Shown one piece after another: positions 60,810-64,000 of a stretch of 64,000 nt of DNA. Each line of letters starts with the position of its first letter. The first letter of the stretch is position 1. The position numbers were made by a program, and so were the translations under genes. The stretch lies in NCBI GenBank assembly GCA_002205965.3, contig NADL03000480.1, positions 186,001-250,000 on the forward strand, written 5' to 3'. This stretch comes from Kappaphycus alvarezii. Its lineage: Eukaryota; Rhodophyta; Florideophyceae; Gigartinales; Solieriaceae. The notes below the pieces were generated by a model. That model did not search any database and was not told the DNA's origin. It saw nothing but the letters and a program-made list of their open reading frames with translations.

Positions 60810-61241
60810 ATGGGTTGTACAATGTTCCACAGAAGCGTGCGGAGGGTATTTAGAAATCAACTACGGATGCGGGCGGCGGGTAGAAACCTGTCGCACCTGC
60901 ATTATTTGGAAACTAAACGCAAAACGGGCAACGAAGTCGCGGAGCTCCTGTTGATGGGAGGAACCGCAACGGGAAGCAGCAAAGGACGCAAGGCGGCGGA
61001 AAAAACCCTTGTCGGCATCGCCCAAGGCGCCATAGATATCAATCCCGACGGGGGAGAGGATGATATCGTTTTGGTTGCAGTAAATGCCGTAAAAACGATG
61101 TTTCTCGCGCTCTGCGAGTGTTGCGGCAGCGCCTGCGGTAACCGTACTTGGCGAAATGTGGCGGCGTGCGGAGGGGTGGGCATCAGTTACGTCGACGGCG
61201 ATCATTATTGGCGGTACTATAAGTCTATATCTGAGATTTGA
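60810..61241 (-). pseudogene. C-terminal fragment of a non-LTR (LINE-type) retrotransposon polyprotein
   Basis: A GC-rich island in AT-rich DNA. The minus frame 60861-61205 contains DVTDAHPSARRH, TAGAAATLAEREKHRFYG and ILSPVGIDIYGALGDADKGF, which match in order the region after the RT domain of many LINE-like polyproteins in algae and marine invertebrates (pattern DVxVxxP, A..AE..K...Y, P....T/I.G..G; from memory of the family). The plus frame over the same bases (143 codons) has no such order and is taken as a shadow. No RT catalytic part, poly(A) tail or target duplication was identified, so it is a 5'-truncated or internal fragment. Confidence 0.5.
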
Positions 61242-62639
61242 AATTGAGTCATCCTGAATTTATCTACACGCCACCTGTAAGATTAAATATTTAATAAATT
61301 ACCTCCAAAATGAGCCTAAATTAAAAGAATTCTCATTTTACAAATTGCCGACAAATAAATAAAAAGTTATCGTCAATTTAGGATGGAAAATATAGATGCG
61401 ACAAGGAGCAAAATAAATTTAAAAACATAGATGAAAATCAAAAATATCAAAAAAACATTGATTCAGATCAGTAATTCACACATTGATTTCAATTAGAAAT
61501 TATGGGAATGTTTTTATACGTATTTGTAAATAAAAACTTCTTTTATGACTTAATTGGTTTTAATAGTTTCATTCTTTAGAATAGGTTAATTTTTTATGAT
61601 CTAATACTTTTTAAAGGACTCCTTAACACACAAGAGACATATACAAAAAATATTTATGTATTGAGTATATCTAAACTAAAAACTTTGCGGCCATAAATTA
61701 TACGATAATTACGAAAATGTTTCGATGACAGCAAGATAGCCTCCTCATGCTATAATATTATGTGTTGAAATAGTTCAGATACAGTTTTCAACAACGATCG
61801 TACTTTCAGTTAAATCAAGCAATCAGTAATTATAATCACTGGGTACTACATCTAGAAAGCATATGCAAAAGTCGATAAATAAGCAGTTAGTTCTGTTTAC
61901 CTAATATTGGCCGTAGTTTAAATCGTATCAAGTCATTTAGGATCCGAATCATATTCATGTGCGCAAATTTTTGCATTCTTCTATTTAGATAAGAATACTT
62001 TCGCAGGCATATAAGAAGTGATTCTAAACTAGTTAATACACAAGTAGCTCCTATGGCATAATTTTCGAATTTTAGGTAGTTTGTTGCCAGAAAAAAAACT
62101 TACTGGAATCCTTTAAACTCTACCATGTATTCGAAATTTGAGAAGTACCTCCCTTAATGTTTACTAACTTGTCGGACCCGATGTGTCTATTTGAGAACCG
62201 ATTTTCCCTTACAATGTGACAACAAGTTGGAGTTCTAGGACGCTTAGTTAATGATTTTAATGTAAACTTGTCGCTTTCGATTCAATAAAGTACTTCAACT
62301 AAAAATAGTAGTGTGTAAAAATAATATGTAAAAGGGTTCAGCTCAAGAGTAATACTTTAACTCGTAATATTTAGTTAGAGAGTCCGCTCATTTGTTGTTA
62401 ATTGACCAGTAAACCAGCCTTTTAATTCCAATACAGTCGTATGAGCTTTTGCATTGCTTTTAAAAATTAAAACATTTCTATTGTGTCCATGACGACATGA
62501 AATAGTACAATACTGAGTGAATGAATTTTTTTCAACTTACAGTAGATTTCCACTCAGCAATAGAGGTAAAACAGACATCGGAAGAGTCAGCCATTATTTA
62601 GGAACGAAAAGGGTTTTTTAGTTTATTTTTTCTTCTAGG
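61242..62639. other. AT-rich region without recognisable gene
   Basis: Only short frames with frequent stops on both strands. Confidence 0.5.
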
Positions 62640-63140
62640 GCAGGTTACAGGTCACCGTAGCCTAGTCAGGCCTGGTATCCTTGCCCCGCTTGGGGCGTAC
62701 TGGTGAACAAAAGGTGCTCTACTGAGACATTCATAATAATAGGGTCTCGCTAGGAGGCCCGACGGCCGAGACGAAGATGAAACGTTCGGGGCCAAGCTTG
62801 GCCTGATCGGGTCAAGTCTGCCCGCCACCGAACATGAATGTCTTCTGGTCTGAACTCCGGCGGGCGCAATTTTTTCCGGTTTTCCGGGGCTGGTTTCGCC
62901 TCCGCCCGCCATTAAAAAAAGAACGCGAAAAAAGTAAGAAGGAGAGAGGCATATGATTGGCTCCCAATTAAGCGGGAGGGCGAGAAATAGAGGGGCATAT
63001 CGGGAAAGCTTCGCGGCGGCCGTTAACAAACGATAGATATTGTAGACGATATTTGGGGCCGGAAGCCACGATACTGTATGCCCGGCCGGCTGTCACGTTT
63101 CGTATGCCTATGCGTCGTGAGGACCAGTTAGGTGGACCGC
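62640..63140. other. GC-rich island with an unrecognised minus-strand frame
   Basis: About 500 bp of clearly GC-rich, CpG-containing DNA with sharp edges in AT-rich DNA. On the minus strand, from the ATG at about 62912, 88 codons run to TGA (MAGGGETSPGKPEK..., then RPYYYECLSRAPFVHQYAP). The protein is not recognised. It could be a CpG-island-like promoter, a first exon, or a transposon fragment. Confidence 0.3.
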
Positions 63141-63452
63141 CTTTCTGTCCATTAACTGCGTTTTCATTCGCATAAACAAGAATAAACTGGACAAAAGTTA
63201 CTCTTACAATCACTTTCGAAAAGCAATAGAACAAATAGACCGTTCAAAATTCTTTCACGTGGTCTGTACATTCAATTCTCATCATCCTCGTAGATGGCTC
63301 TTTTTTTCATCACTATGAGGACAAATAGAAAAAAATAGGGTAAGAAAAATACAAACGATAGTAATGTATTTCTTGCTCTAAAATTTGTAGCACTATTTCA
63401 AGTCATTTTCGTAATTCTTCCATTTTCTGGCTTTCCAAAGATTACGTTTACT

Positions 63453-63797
63453 TTGATGCAATGTATTGTTAATACTAATCAATTGAAACTGGAAAATTTA
63501 AAGGGTAGTATTATACCAAAAACTAGCATAACCTTTAGTGTACCCAAGCATGGTACAATTTCTTTATATCGTAACCTTTTTTTAGCTTGTACTTCTGTGC
63601 TTTCTTCTTTTTTTAGTTACAATGTCCATGATTTTTCAGCATACCATATTTTCCCTCTTTTTGCTATGTTCAGTCCCTTAATTCCACTGTTAGGCGTAAT
63701 TTTGGGATACAATTTATTTTTGTTTGCAAATGGAAGTAGTCAAACCGTATTCACTGCGAAAGTGTATAATTTGGCTCAAAAAGTTTTTATAGAATGA
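63453..63797 (+). CDS. Hypothetical protein, one or two possible membrane segments
   Basis: 114 codons in AT-rich DNA, start MMQCIVNTNQ. A hydrophobic C-terminal half (FPLFAMFSPLIPLLGVILGY, about residues 67-86) suggests a membrane segment. In such AT-rich DNA a chance frame of this length is possible; no domain recognised. It may be an exon of a larger gene continuing beyond the window. Confidence 0.25.
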   Translation: MMQCIVNTNQLKLENLKGSIIPKTSITFSVPKHGTISLYRNLFLACTSVLSSFFSYNVHDFSAYHIFPLFAMFSPLIPLLGVILGYNLFLFANGSSQTVFTAKVYNLAQKVFIE

Positions 63798-64000
63798 ATA
63801 AATGATTATAATAGAAATATTGACGATTTTCAAAGTAGTCTAAATTCTTTTATCCATAAGTAGGTAATCATGCTCGGAAAACTGTTGCCCTCTTACAGTG
63901 ATTATGCCACTATATCTAGTCCTTATTTGAGAAAGCTATATAGAGTGTTAGGTATAGGGCCTTATTTGAGAAAATTTACAATATGCAAAGGATTAAATCA

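Noticed and set aside
60810..61241. 143-codon plus-strand frame as a gene
   Set aside because: The opposite strand shows ordered similarity to LINE polyprotein tails, so the plus frame is its shadow.

Overview
The window is eukaryotic nuclear DNA, rich in repeats and poor in genes. Evidence for this is the intron-free housekeeping genes of eukaryotic type (a SURF4 cargo receptor, a long-form adenylate kinase, an LLPH-like ribosome-assembly factor, an F-box/LRR protein), several LTR retrotransposons with PBS/PPT/TSD hallmarks, and a piece of the 3' end of an 18S rRNA gene. My leading guess is a red alga: host genes lack introns, the adenylate kinase is plant-like around its P-loop, and two Copia elements have GalEa/PyRE-like reverse transcriptase signatures. 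The rDNA fragment carries the plant/algal/protist form upstream of the universal 3' end rather than the fungal/animal form. A chytrid or oomycete is not excluded; no species is claimed.

Layout. 1-551: 5' part of SURF4 on the minus strand, with one frame break. 552-3920: spacer. 3926-9426: complete Copia element 1 (plus strand, 209-bp LTRs about 97% identical, TSD GGCAG). 9797-16597: older Copia element 2 (plus, 356/341-bp LTRs). 17641-19268: degraded Gypsy gag-protease relic (plus). 19295-about 26060: Gypsy element (minus), with no second LTR found. 26100-30880: tRNA-like remnant, U1-type zinc-finger relic and a broken minus-strand gene. 30892-33905: host gene island (small two-TM protein, adenylate kinase, LLPH-like), interspersed with palindromic TACTGTAC arrays. 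34214-39820: Copia element 4 (minus, both LTRs exactly 419 bp). 39821-64000: mostly AT-rich DNA interrupted by one GC-richer Copia insertion, element 5 (48755-54999, TSD ATAGA), an 18S rDNA 3'-end fragment, an F-box/LRR gene and small GC-rich islands, one of which is a non-LTR retrotransposon tail.

The host genes are unrelated housekeeping genes rather than a pathway: ER export cargo receptor, adenine nucleotide balance, 60S ribosome assembly and SCF ubiquitin ligase substrate selection. Most of the rest is transposon debris. The points most worth a second look are: (i) all frame breaks I could resolve in host genes, in young Copia element 1 and in the Gypsy pol have the same sign (one base missing), usually at a homopolymer, including T/A runs in SURF4 and the F-box gene; (ii) a shared D-P-G in place of D-S/T-G at the protease active site of two diverged GalEa-like Copia copies; (iii) a 1.7-kb antisense coding remnant in the 3' region of element 5; (iv) perfect palindromic TACTGTAC arrays in the spacers around the host genes; (v) the sharp AT/GC compartments of the right third. 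I did not find a clear new biological system; the honest picture is a transposon-crowded locus with several odd details.
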